Shown here in pieces: positions 25,837 through 34,458 of a stretch of DNA of 64,000 bases (within the stretch, counting starts at the first letter, position 1; every line of letters starts with the position of its first letter). This DNA is from an uncultured Clostridia bacterium. GTDB taxonomy: Bacteria > Bacillota > Clostridia > Oscillospirales > Ruminococcaceae. Position numbers and translations under genes: made by a program. A model generated the notes under the pieces. That model saw only the letters and a program-made list of their open reading frames with translations, was not told the origin of the DNA and did not search any database. The stretch lies in the NCBI GenBank assembly GCA_947630825.1, contig CANRJA010000004.1, positions 1 to 64,000 on the forward strand, given 5' to 3'.

Positions 25837-27786
25837 AAAGACGGATTTTTAAAGGTCGCGGCAATAACCCCAAACATCAAGGTCGCCGACATAGACTTTA
25901 ATGTAAACAGTATAATTTCTCATATAAACCAAGCATTAAGAGAAGAAGTAAAGCTCTGCGTTTTTCCTGAGCTTTGCATAACTTCATACACCTGTCAGGA
26001 CCTTTTTAATCAAAGACTGCTTATTGAAAAGGCGTTAGAAGGTCTTGAAAGGGTTGTAAAATCAACCGAGGGCAAGGAAATAATTTGCACAGTAGGATGT
26101 CCGCTTTTAAATAACGGCAAGCTTTACAACTGCGGAGTGGTTATCTACAACGGAGATATTCTGGGCGTTGTTCCAAAGACTTCCCTGCCTAATTATAACG
26201 AGTTTTACGAAATTCGTCATTTTTCTCCCGCGCCGAAAGATACCGAGCAAATAGAATTGTTCGGCAAAAGCTATCCGTTCGGCTCTAAAATTTTGTTCAA
26301 AGCAAAAGAAATGAAAGAGCTTATCTATGCAGTTGAAATCTGCGAGGATCTATGGTCGCCCTGTCCTGTTTCCAATCAGCACGCTTTAGCAGGAGCAACG
26401 CTAATAGGCAACCTTTCAGCTTCCGACGAGGTTATCGGAAAGGATAAATACAGACGAGAGCTTGTTAAAAACCAGTCGGCAAGGCTTATCTGCGGATATG
26501 TATACTGTTCAGCCGGAGACGGCGAATCCACTCAGGATATGGTATTTTCAGGTCACAATATCATTTCCGAGAACGGAGCTATATTAAAAGAAAGCAGATT
26601 ATTTGAAAATGAAATGACAATTTCAGAAATTGATTTGCAAAAGCTCACGGGAGAAAGAAAGAAACTGTCGACATTTCCCGAAAGCAACGACAGCGGCTAT
26701 ATTACCGTAGAATTTTCAATGAAACCTAAAGACACATCACTTACAAGGTTTTATTCAAAGACGCCGTTTATACCATATGATGAGTTCGAGAAAAACAGTC
26801 GATGCGAGCTTATTCTGCGAATGCAGTCGGAGGGGCTTAAAAAGAGAATTTCACACACGAACGCAAAATCTATAGTTATAGGTATTTCAGGGGGACTGGA
26901 CAGTGCTCTTGCACTTTTGGTATGCGTAAATGCAATTGATTTACTCGACCGAAGTAGAAAGGATATAGTTGCGGTCACTATGCCTTGCTTCGGCACAACT
27001 AAACGCACACGCTCAAACGCTGAAATTCTCTGCAACACCTTAGGCGTAACATTTAGAGAGGTTGACATAACAAGCTCAGTGCTTCAGCATTTTGAGGATA
27101 TCGGTCACGACCAAAATAACCACGATGTTGTCTTTGAAAACGGACAGGCTAGAGAGCGAACACAGGTTTTGATGAATATTGCAAATCAGGTCGGTGGTTT
27201 TGTTGTCGGCACAGGGGATTTGTCGGAGCTTGCGCTCGGCTGGGCGACTTACAACGGCGACCATATGTCTATGTACGGAGTAAACGCTTCCGTTCCGAAA
27301 ACGCTTGTGCGTCACATAATCAAATACTATGCCGACACCTGCGGAGACGACGAGGTAAAAAAAGTTCTTTACGATATTTTTGATACCCCTGTCTCGCCCG
27401 AGCTTTTGCCGACAGATGAAAGCAAGGAGAACATTACCCAGAAAACTGAGGATATTGTCGGTCCGTATGAGCTTCACGACTTCTTTTTATACTACGCAAT
27501 AAGGTGGGGTTTTCCGCCGAGAAAGGTGTTAAGGCTTGCTAAATACGCCTTTGACGGAAAGTATGATAACATCACTATTTTAAAATGGTTGGAAAAATTC
27601 TATTCTAGGTTTTTCTCACAGCAGTTCAAGCGTTCCTGCCTGCCTGACGGAGCGAAAATCGGTACTGTTACTCTTTCTCCGAGAGGTGATTGGAGAATGC
27701 CGAGCGATGCAGTTTCAAAGCTGTGGATCGACGAGCTGGAGCAGGACAAGAAAAACGATATGCCGTTTTTATACTTTACCAAATAA
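25834..27786 (+). CDS. nadE: Glutamine-dependent NAD+ synthetase
   Basis: Makes NAD+ from deamido-NAD+, ATP and glutamine. The 650-aa protein has an N-terminal nitrilase-type glutaminase domain (about 1-280) with the Glu-Lys-Cys triad in FPELCITSY, VPKTSLPNYNEFYE and AVEICEDLW. The C-terminal synthetase domain (about 300-650) has the P-loop GISGGLDSALAL and GTGDLSELALGWATYNGDHM. The start at 25834 gives the expected MKDGFLKVAAITP beginning; the frame extends to 25795 but would translate the SD-hairpin element. It is probably co-transcribed with the phosphatase gene, and a strong terminator follows. Confidence 0.96.
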   Translation: MKDGFLKVAAITPNIKVADIDFNVNSIISHINQALREEVKLCVFPELCITSYTCQDLFNQRLLIEKALEGLERVVKSTEGKEIICTVGCPLLNNGKLYNCGVVIYNGDILGVVPKTSLPNYNEFYEIRHFSPAPKDTEQIELFGKSYPFGSKILFKAKEMKELIYAVEICEDLWSPCPVSNQHALAGATLIGNLSASDEVIGKDKYRRELVKNQSARLICGYVYCSAGDGESTQDMVFSGHNIISENGAILKESRLFENEMTISEIDLQKLTGERKKLSTFPESNDSGYITVEFSMKPKDTSLTRFYSKTPFIPYDEFEKNSRCELILRMQSEGLKKRISHTNAKSIVIGISGGLDSALALLVCVNAIDLLDRSRKDIVAVTMPCFGTTKRTRSNAEILCNTLGVTFREVDITSSVLQHFEDIGHDQNNHDVVFENGQARERTQVLMNIANQVGGFVVGTGDLSELALGWATYNGDHMSMYGVNASVPKTLVRHIIKYYADTCGDDEVKKVLYDIFDTPVSPELLPTDESKENITQKTEDIVGPYELHDFFLYYAIRWGFPPRKVLRLAKYAFDGKYDNITILKWLEKFYSRFFSQQFKRSCLPDGAKIGTVTLSPRGDWRMPSDAVSKLWIDELEQDKKNDMPFLYFTK

Positions 27787-27790
27787 CGAT

Positions 27791-27828
27791 AAAGAGCATA
27801 ACCCTAACATGGGCTATGCTCTTTTTAT
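27791..27828 (+). terminator. Intrinsic terminator of nadE
   Basis: AAAGAGCATAACCC and GGGCTATGCTCTTT form a 14-bp stem with one G-U pair and a short loop, followed by T residues. Confidence 0.9.
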
Positions 27829-27845
27829 ATGTACTATATGTTCAA

Positions 27846-28781
27846 TTAAAATAAACTCCCCACTGCCTTTGCAATATAGACAATTATCGGCAGGGTAACT
27901 ACTGAGAGTATTGTTGAAAGCCCAAACATTTGAGACGAATACGACGAGTTTTTATCAAACCTTATCGCAAGCATTGTCCCAATCGTGGCAGACGGGCAGG
28001 AAAGCCCGACTATAGTCGTGATTTTTGCCGTTTCATTAGGGCAGGGGAAGAAATATAACAGCAAAATCAGAATTACAGGAGTTATAATAAGTTTTAATGC
28101 GGATACAAAATATATTTTGGGTTTTCTTAAAGCCTTTAAAAGACTTGAATTTGCTATAGTAACTCCTGCAACAAACATAGCCAACGGAGTTATTATGTTA
28201 TTCACATATGACAGTGTGTCAAACAGCAATCCGTGAATTCTGATTTGAAATACAAAAAGCAGAAATCCCAAAATGGTAGCAAGTATTGTAGGGTTTGTTA
28301 TTATCTTTTTAAACGAAACCTCCGACTTTTCCCCCGATATAGTAAAAACCCCGTGCGTCCAGACCATTATGTTAAAGACTGTGTTTATTGCCGTTATGTA
28401 TAAAACTCCCTCCGAGCCGAAAAGGGCAAGGGCAAGGGGAATACCCATAAATCCGCAGTTTGAATAGGAAGCATTGATTCGTTCTATACTTATACTGTCC
28501 TTATCCTTACCTCTTAGAAAGAGATAAGAAACAGCTATAAACAGTAAAAGTCCTGCCGCAGAAAGCAAAAGCGCATATCCCAACCCTTTAAAAAGACGAG
28601 GCGAAAAATCCTGCTGATAAGAAACAATTATCACAGCGGGGTTTACAATATACAATACAAGATTGGTAAGGCTTTTATTGCCTTCAAGGGATACGAGTCT
28701 GGTTTTAAAACAAATTGCACCTATACAAATAAGTATAAGCATTACAGACACTTGTTTTAAAAGAATAAGGGATAGTTCCAT
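27846..28781 (-). CDS. AEC-family (auxin efflux carrier-like) transporter
   Basis: A protein of about 311 aa with ten predicted TM segments, two five-helix repeats joined by a cytoplasmic loop near residue 100. NPAVIIVSYQQ in the first half and GLSCPSATIGTMLA in the second match the conserved substrate-site segments of the AEC family, which in bacteria exports or imports organic acids. The start at 28781 follows GGAGAG by 7 nt; a TTG at 28796 overlaps that SD. It is separated from panT by a terminator, so it is its own unit. Substrate unknown. Confidence 0.85.
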   Translation of the reverse strand: MELSLILLKQVSVMLILICIGAICFKTRLVSLEGNKSLTNLVLYIVNPAVIIVSYQQDFSPRLFKGLGYALLLSAAGLLLFIAVSYLFLRGKDKDSISIERINASYSNCGFMGIPLALALFGSEGVLYITAINTVFNIMVWTHGVFTISGEKSEVSFKKIITNPTILATILGFLLFVFQIRIHGLLFDTLSYVNNIITPLAMFVAGVTIANSSLLKALRKPKIYFVSALKLIITPVILILLLYFFPCPNETAKITTIVGLSCPSATIGTMLAIRFDKNSSYSSQMFGLSTILSVVTLPIIVYIAKAVGSLF

Positions 28782-28819
28782 AGTATTTCTCTCCAATAAG
28801 CCTACTGATTTAAAAATTC

Positions 28820-28841
28820 AAGGCGGCAGATTTGCCGCCTT
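28820..28841 (-). terminator. Intrinsic terminator after the ECF S-component gene
   Basis: AAGGCGGCA pairs with TGCCGCCTT. On the minus strand a T-rich stretch follows. Confidence 0.75.
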
Positions 28842-28868
28842 AGATATGTTAATATTTACATTTATAAA

Positions 28869-29456
28869 TTATTTAGCCGTAACAGCTTTCTTTGCCTTGC
28901 CGATAGATATGATTTTTACTATAACAGGACTTAATACAATATTCAACGCCATTTCAATCAAAAAGTTTACGCCGACCAAAGCAAAAATCATATACGCTCC
29001 GGCACTTTCATATCCTGCTGCCGCTGACCATGTATTAATTGTATCCATAAAGAATATCCTGCATCCCAACAGGAAAACTCCTGTGTTAACAATTGGGCAG
29101 ACAATTGCCGATACAAAAACTGCGACAATTTGATTTTTCTTTTCCAAAAGCAAATAAACAAGTCCTGCAACAAGTCCTGCAAGCGCTCCTTTTAAAATAC
29201 AGGTGATAATTGTTCCGGGTATGTTTACTGCCAGAAATGCCGATGCATCGGTTAGCAATACAACTACGCCGAATACAAAGCCAAGCCATGCTCCAGCCTT
29301 ATAGCCGTACATTGCCGCACCGACTACTATAGGTACAAGTACCAGCGAAATGTTGAATACTACCATTGGTCTGATAACTACAGCAAGCACCTGAAGTACC
29401 ACTACAATAGCTGTAAACAGACCTACTCCTACGATTTTCTTTGTTGTGTTTGACAT
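28869..29456 (-). CDS. panT: ECF transporter S-component, probably pantothenate (PanT)
   Basis: A 195-aa membrane protein with six TM segments in the compact S-component layout; the first helix begins VGVGLFTAIVVVLQVLAVVIRP. S-components bind a vitamin and share a common energising module (EcfA/EcfA'/EcfT), which is not in this window. The gene lies 73 nt downstream of coaX on the same strand, and that pairing supports pantothenate as substrate. The ligand is inferred from context, not residues. Confidence 0.75.
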   Translation of the reverse strand: MSNTTKKIVGVGLFTAIVVVLQVLAVVIRPMVVFNISLVLVPIVVGAAMYGYKAGAWLGFVFGVVVLLTDASAFLAVNIPGTIITCILKGALAGLVAGLVYLLLEKKNQIVAVFVSAIVCPIVNTGVFLLGCRIFFMDTINTWSAAAGYESAGAYMIFALVGVNFLIEMALNIVLSPVIVKIISIGKAKKAVTAK

Positions 29457-29529
29457 AAAAATTCTCCTAACTACTGTTCAAACCCTTTGTTTTGATACAG
29501 TGTGTAAATTTAAGAATGCCGAAACTCAA

Positions 29530-30309
29530 TTATTTTACCTTTGCGTTTTTATTATAAATGGCATACAATCCGTCTGAAACGACATCAGCGTCGACAACAA
29601 TATTCTCTGCCGTACAATGCTTTACTATGCCTCCTGCAAGACCTCCCGTAACTACGGCAACAGCGTCGTTTCCAAGTATCTTACGGTACTTGTCTATCAT
29701 ACCGTCCAGCATAGACGCCGCCCCCAACACAATTCCCGAAGTTATCGAATCTTTTGTGTTTGCTCCGATAACTATATCGCTTGCTGCGTCAAGGTTAATA
29801 TGCGGAAGGTTAGCCGTCTTGCTCGCCAAAACCTCAAGAGACAGCATAACTCCCGGGCATATTGAACCGCCCAGAAAAACTCCGTCTTTGTCGATAGCGC
29901 TTATGGTAGTAGCCGTTCCCATATCAATGATGATACAAGGTGCACTGTACTTTTCAAGCGCTCCTATCGCTCCGCAAACAAGGTCCGCACCAAGCTCTGA
30001 GGGGTCTCCCAGCTTGATGTTAAGTCCCGTCTTTATACCCGGACCAACAACAAAAGCGTTTACCTTTGCCACCTTTTTTATAGCCGATTTAAGAGCCGGT
30101 ACTATCGACGGCACTACAGACGAAATTATCGCTCCCTCAAAAGTCTCGCTGTTACAGTTGTAAAGACTGATGATGTTTTTTATGTCAATCGCATACTGAT
30201 CCTCCATTTTTGAAGCTTCAGTTGCAATTCTTGACGTAAATACTACCTTGTCATCTTTATAAGCTGATAATACTATGTTAGTATTTCCAACATCAACAGT
30301 TAAAACCAT
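29530..30309 (-). CDS. coaX: Type III pantothenate kinase
   Basis: Phosphorylates pantothenate in the first step of coenzyme A synthesis. The 259-aa ASKHA-fold enzyme shows the phosphate loop DVGNTNIVL at residues 5-13, GPGIKTGL, DPSELGADLV, IIDMGTATTISAI, and GGSICPGVMLSLEVL. It needs no CoA feedback site and uses a monovalent cation (family knowledge). It leads a unit with the probable pantothenate importer, matching uptake and first step. The promoter at 30358-30386 is strong and overlapped by an inverted repeat. Confidence 0.96.
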   Translation of the reverse strand: MVLTVDVGNTNIVLSAYKDDKVVFTSRIATEASKMEDQYAIDIKNIISLYNCNSETFEGAIISSVVPSIVPALKSAIKKVAKVNAFVVGPGIKTGLNIKLGDPSELGADLVCGAIGALEKYSAPCIIIDMGTATTISAIDKDGVFLGGSICPGVMLSLEVLASKTANLPHINLDAASDIVIGANTKDSITSGIVLGAASMLDGMIDKYRKILGNDAVAVVTGGLAGGIVKHCTAENIVVDADVVSDGLYAIYNKNAKVK

Positions 30310-30357
30310 AACACTTCTCCAAAAGTAAATTTAAGAATAGACATTCTCATAAAAGCG

Positions 30358-30386
30358 ATTATACACTAAATTTTGCATTTTTGCAA
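30358..30386 (-). promoter_or_regulatory. Promoter of coaX-panT
   Basis: On the minus strand TTGCAA (30386-30381) and TATAAT (30363-30358) are spaced by 17 bp. Confidence 0.75.
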
Positions 30387-30395
30387 GTGCAAAAT
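30370..30395. promoter_or_regulatory. Inverted repeat over the coaX -35 region
   Basis: ATTTTGCA (30370-30377) and TGCAAAAT (30388-30395) form perfect 8-bp arms spanning the -35 element and spacer of the coaX promoter. A regulator site is possible; the factor is unknown. Confidence 0.5.
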
Positions 30396-30510
30396 TTTCA
30401 TCTGCTGTTTCAACCACTAAATATAGTGCTTGAACATCAATCTATTTCATCATTTTGTTACTCAATAGGATTAATTGTAATTATTTTGTTACAATTCGTA
30501 ATTGCTTTGT

Positions 30511-30540
30511 TATTGCAAACGCCATTATTACAAGAGTATA
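30511..30540 (+). promoter_or_regulatory. Promoter of the candidate small RNA
   Basis: TTGCAA at 30511-30516 and TATAAT at 30535-30540, spacer 18. Confidence 0.5.
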
Positions 30541-30546
30541 ATAATC

Positions 30547-30670
30547 ATAGGAAATTTAATTAACGTAAAAGTTAATTTGATTTGACCGTGTCACACGGTT
30601 CATTTCATCCTCTCCAAAATTTTTACACGGAAAAAGAGTCGCATCCTAACCAAATGCGGCTCTTTTCTTT
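30547..30670 (+). ncRNA. Candidate small RNA of about 125 nt
   Basis: Between a plausible promoter and an intrinsic terminator there is no credible ORF but three consecutive hairpins: AATTAAC/GTTAATT (30556-30575), ACCGTG-TCA-CACGGT (30583-30597), and the terminator stem AAAAGAGTCGCAT/ATGCGGCTCTTTT (30630-30664) with CTTTTT. The linker CATTTCATCCTCTCC is pyrimidine-rich and could pair with SD sequences (GGAGAGGATG). It matches no RNA family that I recognise. It could also be a leader RNA for the gene at 30792, but the terminator would stop it. Confidence 0.45.
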
Positions 30671-30791
30671 TTCTAAATATAAAGAAGATTAAGTCATTTA
30701 TACCAATAATTATTATATAATATTGTACACTTTGCCCATTGCTTTTTTGAATTTCAAGTAGTATAACATAAGTGAAAAACGGGGTGATATT

Positions 30792-31088
30792 ATGACAATA
30801 AACTGGTTTGATGAATCTTTTAAAATTCCATTAAGTTTTGGAATTACAATTACTATAATTATCTTACTTTTAGCTATTATTGTTCCTATTATAGTAACAG
30901 CTCTAACATCAGCGAAGATTGTCTGGGGCTGTCCGGAATGCGGAAAAAGATTTAAGCTGAAATGGTATAAACGTTTCTGGATTCATTATTCTGACAACGC
31001 CGTAGTTCCAACCACCTGTCCATTCTGTCATAAAAGAGTAGTTTGTACGCAGTCTTTCAATCAGCACTCCGAATGTGACCGCTTATAA
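30792..31088 (+). CDS. Small zinc-ribbon membrane protein, unknown function
   Basis: A 98-aa protein. One TM segment (about 15-40) is followed by two CxxC-type knuckles, CPECGK and CPFCHK, 30 residues apart, with His and Cys also in the tail (HSECDRL). This resembles a treble-clef or zinc-ribbon fold facing the cytoplasm. GGGGTGAT is 5 nt before the ATG. A bidirectional terminator follows at 31101. I do not recognise a family. Confidence 0.7.
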   Translation: MTINWFDESFKIPLSFGITITIIILLLAIIVPIIVTALTSAKIVWGCPECGKRFKLKWYKRFWIHYSDNAVVPTTCPFCHKRVVCTQSFNQHSECDRL

Positions 31089-31100
31089 TATTTATACTAT

Positions 31101-31127
31101 AAGGTCGGCAGTTTTGCCGACCTTTTT
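31101..31127. terminator. Bidirectional terminator
   Basis: AAGGTCGGCA pairs with TGCCGACCTT; TTTTATT follows on the plus strand. It serves the zinc-ribbon gene and, on the minus strand, the MGMT-like gene. Confidence 0.85.
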
Positions 31128-31135
31128 ATTATGGT

Positions 31136-31444
31136 CTACTTCCCGTCCCAAAGGTAAGTATCAAGATCAACCCTTCCCTCGTCTGTAACTTTGATCCCGT
31201 CTGCTCTTAAAAGGATAATCTGCATATTTTCCCCGCCAAAGGCAAACGCCTTTGAAACCTCTCCAAAGCGGTTTACCACACGATAGCAGGGAATGTTCTC
31301 AGGGTCGGGATTGACGTGAAGCGCATAGCCCACGACCCGTGAAAGCCGTCTGTTCCCTGCCAGAGCCGCAACCTGCCCGTAGGTTGCAACTCTGCCTTTG
31401 GGGATTTTCTTTACTACCTCGTATATTTTTTCAAAAGTATTCAT
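31136..31444 (-). CDS. MGMT/ATL-like DNA repair protein (PCYR variant)
   Basis: A 102-aa protein consisting only of the DNA-binding and active-site domain of O6-alkylguanine-DNA alkyltransferase. IPKGRVATYGQVAALAG and the recognition-helix region SRVVGYALH are intact. The active-site motif reads IPCYRVV instead of IPCHRVV, so the acceptor Cys53 is kept but the conserved His is Tyr54. The N-terminal domain of full Ogt is missing. It is either a true small alkyltransferase or an ATL-type damage sensor. It is 12 nt downstream of the large permease gene and probably co-transcribed. Confidence 0.85.
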   Translation of the reverse strand: MNTFEKIYEVVKKIPKGRVATYGQVAALAGNRRLSRVVGYALHVNPDPENIPCYRVVNRFGEVSKAFAFGGENMQIILLRADGIKVTDEGRVDLDTYLWDGK

Positions 31445-31456
31445 TTATTCACCGCT

Positions 31457-34423
31457 TTAATCTTCGCCCAGTTTAAGTGCCTGCGAAACCTTTATCTTAG
31501 AAATTATTCTTCCCAGAATTCCAAAGCATATGATAAGCATTAAGCCTACTATTGCATAAATTTTCAGATAATCGCTCCTTTGCGGAACAACGCTGAATGG
31601 AGGTACTGCGTCATATGAGTTAAACAGCGACTGGAACAAAGGTACAAACAAGTCGCTTGCTATTCCGCCTATCACTATTGAAACCACTATCGCCGCTCCC
31701 GATACCAAAAGCTGCTCGTAGAATAACATTCCTATTATTCCTCTGAATGTCATTCCCATTGCTCTAAGTATTCCGAACTGGAGCGTTCTCGCCTTTATAG
31801 AAAGTATCCAGTAAATCAAAAAGCCTATTATGCACATTATCATAATTATTATAAACCCGAGCGTCAGCGCGCCGTTTAAGCCCTGAAGCATAGGGTCGTT
31901 TTTTTCTGCTATGACCTCCTGAGACGCTACATTGAGCTTTGTGGGTTCTATATCAGATTCCTCGATAGACTTGTAAAAATCCGAAACTGATACATTATCG
32001 TTTAGATCTATCCAGACCTCATAAGGCTCGATTGCCGCCTGAACCTGAACGTAATCAAAGTTCATAACAGCAAAATCCTTATTGCTTCCGTCCTCGTTTT
32101 TCTCAAGCGGGTTTAGAGACGGCCAATAGTCAACAAACGCTAAAACTGTTGCGTCGAATTCTGAGTTGCTTCCCCACGAGACTTTTATTTCATCGCCCTT
32201 TTCATATCCGTAGTTATCCCTAAATGACGATGATAGAATTACTCCGTTATTATATTTAGCCAAAGCGTCAAGATAATTATTAATATGAACAGGGAGTAAG
32301 CTGTTCTTAAGCCAGCAAACCTTTGAAAATTCGCTCGGGACGACCGTCATAAGGCTTATATTTTCAACGGCATTTGTGCTTTCGCTTTTAGTTCTGACCC
32401 CTCCGCCTTCGCCTCTTCTCTTGTCAAATTCACGATTCTCCATAACCGTTTCTTTGACGTAAGTACGGTTGCTCGTTATGGTGGTAATATCGTTTTTATA
32501 AACCCTTGCCGCCTTGTTTACACCCGTTAGGCTTTCAAATCTCTCGAATGACGGCTCAATATACACAAGAGACGACGTATCCGTTTCTTCATTTTCATCA
32601 TCTTCCTCAGTTTCAGCCGAAGATGAACCCATAGATGTTGCCTGCTCCTGAGTTACAGCAGAATCGTTAGAACTGTTGTACCACTCCTCAGCCATAACTG
32701 CGTCACAGCCGATAGAATAATAAGTTTTCTCCTCAGCGTTTCGGTTTAGCGCCCTAGCGGTGTTTGCAAAGAAAAGCCCAAGCGATATGGTGAGAATCAA
32801 AAACACCATAATAAATCCCTCGCGCCCTGTTGAGGAACGTCCTATATTGTTGAGAGAAACATACTGAGCAGGCGTCCAGAACCTTTTGCCGGCAATGTAA
32901 ATAAGTCTTATAATAAGCGGATAAATTCTGATAACAAAAAGTCCGGCTCCCAGAATAAACGCCGTAGACGCCGCAAAAAGCACAGGATTTACCGTTGCGG
33001 TTGTGTCGGTCACCCCTTGACTTATCAGCTTTTGCTGAGTGTTGTTGTAAAAATACAGCCAAGCAACCGAGCCGGCTATTAGTATAATATCAACGCCGAG
33101 CTTTTTCCAAAGAGGGAGTTTTCTCCTTGCCGCTTTTGAAGCCTTATGCTCGACAATAGTAGTCTTTGTTGCGGGGTATGTCGGAACAAGAGTGGTAAAA
33201 AAGAACACGCACACCGCAAGCAGAGCATACAAAAATGCCTCAGCAGACAATCTTATAGGAAGTGCCGTTCGGTTTACAAATTCCAAAAAACCGTTCGACG
33301 CTCCAAGCACAGTGCAAAGAGCCAGCCCTAAAATCGGTCCTATAATTGCGGTTATAACCCCCAAAACGACCGACTCAAGCGCATAGATAAACATTATCTG
33401 AAGCCGTGACGCACCCCTGCTTTTAAATATTGCAATTTCGTTCTTTTCTGACTCTACATTCAGCTTTGAGACCATAAAAAGATAAAACAGGATCATCAGC
33501 ATAACAGGGATCTGAATAAGCCATAAAATCAGTTTAAGCTGAGACGATCTTCCCGCATAATCCTTTAAAATGTCCAGCGCAGGAACTGTAAGCGTAACCC
33601 CCGATGATGTATAGACCTTCTCCTGCTCGGAAAGTAGATCAGTGACTCTCGATAAGGAGGTCATATCAATATTTCGGTAATCTATCGTATTATGCTCAGC
33701 CATTTTGACAACAGATACCGCTTTTGTTTTAATTATCTGAGACAGCATAAGGTCGTAGTCAACAAACATAGTGCTTACATATGCGCTGTCAAGCCCCTCC
33801 GACCAATACGGATCGTTCTGCTCCTTAACATCAAACATTCCAACTACTGCAACCTTTGTCGTTACGCCTTCATTAAATGCGTTTGCAATAGTATAAATCT
33901 GATTTAAGTCAAGACCTGTGTTTTGCAGAGAATCCTTCGTCATAACACATTCAAATACTCCGTCGCTTCTTGTTGTGTCAGGAAGCCGTCCGTCTTTTAT
34001 TTTAATATGATTATAAACGTCCGTCATTCCTGTGAGATAAAATCTTGCCGGCTTTTGCGTTGAATTTTCATCTGTGTTTTTGGCGTAAAGGTATGTATCG
34101 GTAATAGTCTTTTTTTCACTTGATGCAGGAAAGCCTAAATCGCTGAAATTATCTTCAAAGGACTCCGTCATACTCTGCACGATTTTAGTTTGACTATTTG
34201 TGTCAATATCCATCGGCAGATTATATTCAACAGAATACAGACCCGGATTTTCCTCATTTTCCACCTGATAAGACTCCATATCCTTAACAAGCATTCTTTG
34301 AAGAGAAGCGTTCATATAGATAGGAATTGTGCTCATCATAGCAGACGCCATTATAAAACCCAGCAAAAGACAAATTACCATCCACTTGGTATTTTGCATT
34401 TTTCTAAACAACAGGGTAAGCAT
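31457..34423 (-). CDS. FtsX/MacB-like ABC transporter permease
   Basis: A 988-aa permease with an N-terminal TM (about 16-38), a long extracellular domain, a first FtsX-type TM block with the coupling segment EIAIFKSRGASRLQIM, additional TMs, a second extracellular domain (about 570-830, with an acidic EEDDENEE stretch), and a C-terminal FtsX block with LQFGILRAMGM. Such double-FtsX proteins move lipids or peptides, or transmit force to the outside. The adaptor gene lies 35 nt upstream, but no ABC ATPase is present in the cluster, so the motor must come from elsewhere. Confidence 0.86.
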   Translation of the reverse strand: MLTLLFRKMQNTKWMVICLLLGFIMASAMMSTIPIYMNASLQRMLVKDMESYQVENEENPGLYSVEYNLPMDIDTNSQTKIVQSMTESFEDNFSDLGFPASSEKKTITDTYLYAKNTDENSTQKPARFYLTGMTDVYNHIKIKDGRLPDTTRSDGVFECVMTKDSLQNTGLDLNQIYTIANAFNEGVTTKVAVVGMFDVKEQNDPYWSEGLDSAYVSTMFVDYDLMLSQIIKTKAVSVVKMAEHNTIDYRNIDMTSLSRVTDLLSEQEKVYTSSGVTLTVPALDILKDYAGRSSQLKLILWLIQIPVMLMILFYLFMVSKLNVESEKNEIAIFKSRGASRLQIMFIYALESVVLGVITAIIGPILGLALCTVLGASNGFLEFVNRTALPIRLSAEAFLYALLAVCVFFFTTLVPTYPATKTTIVEHKASKAARRKLPLWKKLGVDIILIAGSVAWLYFYNNTQQKLISQGVTDTTATVNPVLFAASTAFILGAGLFVIRIYPLIIRLIYIAGKRFWTPAQYVSLNNIGRSSTGREGFIMVFLILTISLGLFFANTARALNRNAEEKTYYSIGCDAVMAEEWYNSSNDSAVTQEQATSMGSSSAETEEDDENEETDTSSLVYIEPSFERFESLTGVNKAARVYKNDITTITSNRTYVKETVMENREFDKRRGEGGGVRTKSESTNAVENISLMTVVPSEFSKVCWLKNSLLPVHINNYLDALAKYNNGVILSSSFRDNYGYEKGDEIKVSWGSNSEFDATVLAFVDYWPSLNPLEKNEDGSNKDFAVMNFDYVQVQAAIEPYEVWIDLNDNVSVSDFYKSIEESDIEPTKLNVASQEVIAEKNDPMLQGLNGALTLGFIIIMIMCIIGFLIYWILSIKARTLQFGILRAMGMTFRGIIGMLFYEQLLVSGAAIVVSIVIGGIASDLFVPLFQSLFNSYDAVPPFSVVPQRSDYLKIYAIVGLMLIICFGILGRIISKIKVSQALKLGED

Positions 34424-34458
34424 AAATTCATTTCCCTTTCTCTTACGTTTTAAATCTG

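Noticed and set aside
30381..30563. 60-aa ORF between coaX and the zinc-ribbon gene
   Set aside because: No SD, AT-driven composition, and it overlaps the coaX promoter and the small-RNA promoter.
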